Assembly: GCA_026785765.1 (NCBI GenBank)
Contig: JAJAZK010000169.1
Span: 1 to 5,882, forward strand
Direction of reading: 5' to 3'
Source: Rhodoferax sp.
GTDB lineage: Bacteria; Pseudomonadota; Gammaproteobacteria; Burkholderiales; Burkholderiaceae_C
Length of the DNA: 5,882 nucleotides
The notes under the pieces are model-generated. The model did not search any database. It worked only from the letters and a program-made list of their open reading frames with translations, and was not told where the DNA came from. The position numbers and the translations under genes are program-made. This document shows, piece by piece, positions 5,027 to 5,882 of the stretch (position 1 is the first letter of the stretch; each line of letters starts with the position of its first letter).

Positions 5027-5882
5027 ATGGCAATTGATATGACATGTCCGGTGTGCGGAGCTGCGGCGCGGCTCACCGGCGCAATACCCAGCTTCACGGC
5101 GGTAGCAGCTGCGCAGCACTTTGTGCTGGCGGAGGAAGATGGGGACAGAAATCGAAAACTTGCAGAACACATTGCGGCGCTTTGGCGTTCTACGAGTTGC
5201 CAACTAGCGACATGCACAAAGTGTGAGCTAGGTTTTGCATGGCCGTTCGTGGCCGGAGATGGCGAGTTCTACAACCTGGCCTATCCACATTCTGACTATC
5301 CAATGAACAAATGGGAGTTCTCCGAGACCGTGGACGCATTGCGACTTTTGCCCACAAAAGGCATGCAAGCCTTGGAGATTGGATCTGGCTTCGGGTACTT
5401 TCTGGAAATGGTTTCGCCAAGATTCTTTGATGCAGCCAATGTAATGGCCGTCGAATACAACGACGTAGCGCGGAAAAGACTGCTGGCAAAAGGCCATGAA
5501 GCTGTGGGGCTGGACATTAGGTCCAGCCATTTCGACCAATACCAATCGCGGTTCGACTTCGTTTTCATGTTTCAAGTGCTTGAACACATGGATGGCCTGG
5601 CCGCGTTGGCGGGTCGGCTTAGGTATTTGACAAAACCTGGAGCAGGCATATTCCTTGCAGTGCCAAACGCAGCCCGTATCGCTTTCAATGAAGAGCATGC
5701 GTCTTTGCGAGATATGCCACCAAACCATATCAGCCGCTGGACCCCAGCCGCATTTGAAGCATTTGCAAGCCTCATCAACTGCGAAGTAAGCGCAAGCCAG
5801 TTGGAGCCAATGTCATGGCGAAACTTTCTGAGGCAAGATCTTGTCTACGCGCACATGCGCCGTGCACAGCGACATGGAACAC
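5027..5882 (+). CDS. Class I SAM-dependent methyltransferase with N-terminal zinc-ribbon-like part (3' end outside window)
   Basis: The frame is open from ATG 5027 to the right edge, giving 285 residues with no stop. The N-terminal part opens MAIDMTCPVCG and has two Cys pairs, Cys7/Cys10 and Cys63/Cys66 (the second in CTKCELGFAWP), the pattern of a zinc ribbon with a 52-residue insert. The Rossmann-type methyltransferase core follows: motif I ALEIGSGFGYFLEM at about 115-128 (SAM glycine loop), the acidic end of strand 2 at Glu143 in MAVEYND, and FDFVFMFQVLEHMDG with Glu186-His187. Then come TKPGAGIFLAVPN and PPNHISRWTPAAFEAF, typical of the Methyltransf_23-like group often found in polysaccharide clusters. 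It would transfer a methyl group from SAM; the acceptor, perhaps a sugar of the glycan or a nucleotide sugar, is inferred only from context. It starts 3 bases after the glycosyltransferase stop. Its GC content is lower than that of the upstream glycosyltransferase block. How much is missing at the C terminus is unknown. Confidence 0.92.
   Translation, partial: MAIDMTCPVCGAAARLTGAIPSFTAVAAAQHFVLAEEDGDRNRKLAEHIAALWRSTSCQLATCTKCELGFAWPFVAGDGEFYNLAYPHSDYPMNKWEFSETVDALRLLPTKGMQALEIGSGFGYFLEMVSPRFFDAANVMAVEYNDVARKRLLAKGHEAVGLDIRSSHFDQYQSRFDFVFMFQVLEHMDGLAALAGRLRYLTKPGAGIFLAVPNAARIAFNEEHASLRDMPPNHISRWTPAAFEAFASLINCEVSASQLEPMSWRNFLRQDLVYAHMRRAQRHGT

Noticed and set aside
5020..5037. ATG overlapping the glycosyltransferase stop as a methyltransferase start
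   Set aside because: That frame ends after five codons; the methyltransferase frame begins at ATG 5027.
5228..5728. 166-residue antisense reading frame
   Set aside because: It lies wholly opposite the methyltransferase core with its clear SAM motifs; its translation is rich in Cys, His and Gln without a recognisable domain.

Overview
This window looks like part of a cell-surface polysaccharide (exopolysaccharide, capsule or O-antigen type) biosynthesis locus from a GC-rich proteobacterium. A member of the Burkholderiales or a related group is my best guess, from codon use and gene style only; no marker gene fixes the taxon. All genes lie on the + strand and are almost contiguous, so the window is probably an internal slice of one operon whose ends lie outside it.

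Layout: (1) bases 1-531, the C-terminal catalytic part of a GMC-family flavin oxidoreductase, cut by the left edge; (2) bases 524-1513, an aldo/keto reductase that starts inside the end of the GMC gene; (3) bases 1514-1658, a short region with two competing hairpins and a doubtful 49-codon reading frame that fits exactly between its neighbours; (4) bases 1659-3866, a 735-residue protein made of two complete GT-B (GT4-like) glycosyltransferase units in tandem; (5) bases 3863-5023, a single GT4 glycosyltransferase with a textbook EX7E motif and a four-cysteine cluster; (6) bases 5027-5882, a class I SAM-dependent methyltransferase with an N-terminal CX2C...CX2C zinc-ribbon-like part, cut by the right edge.

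How the genes may work together (inference): the glycosyltransferases add sugars to a lipid-linked or growing glycan, the GMC/aldo-keto reductase pair oxidises and reduces a sugar or sugar-like alcohol, and the methyltransferase decorates the product. Three of the four starts visible in the window (bases 524, 1659, 3863) are GTG, each overlapping the preceding stop or a stop-containing TAGTG; the methyltransferase starts with ATG 3 bases after the preceding stop. Each has a plausible Shine-Dalgarno sequence, so translational coupling is likely.

The least ordinary points are the fused double glycosyltransferase with a degenerate second active-site motif, a base-composition step that falls inside the second glycosyltransferase gene (GC-rich block from about 1659 to 4540, lower GC on both sides), and the cysteine clusters in the last two genes. 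I did not find a mobile element, CRISPR array, tRNA, rRNA or clear terminator, and nothing that I would call a wholly new system.
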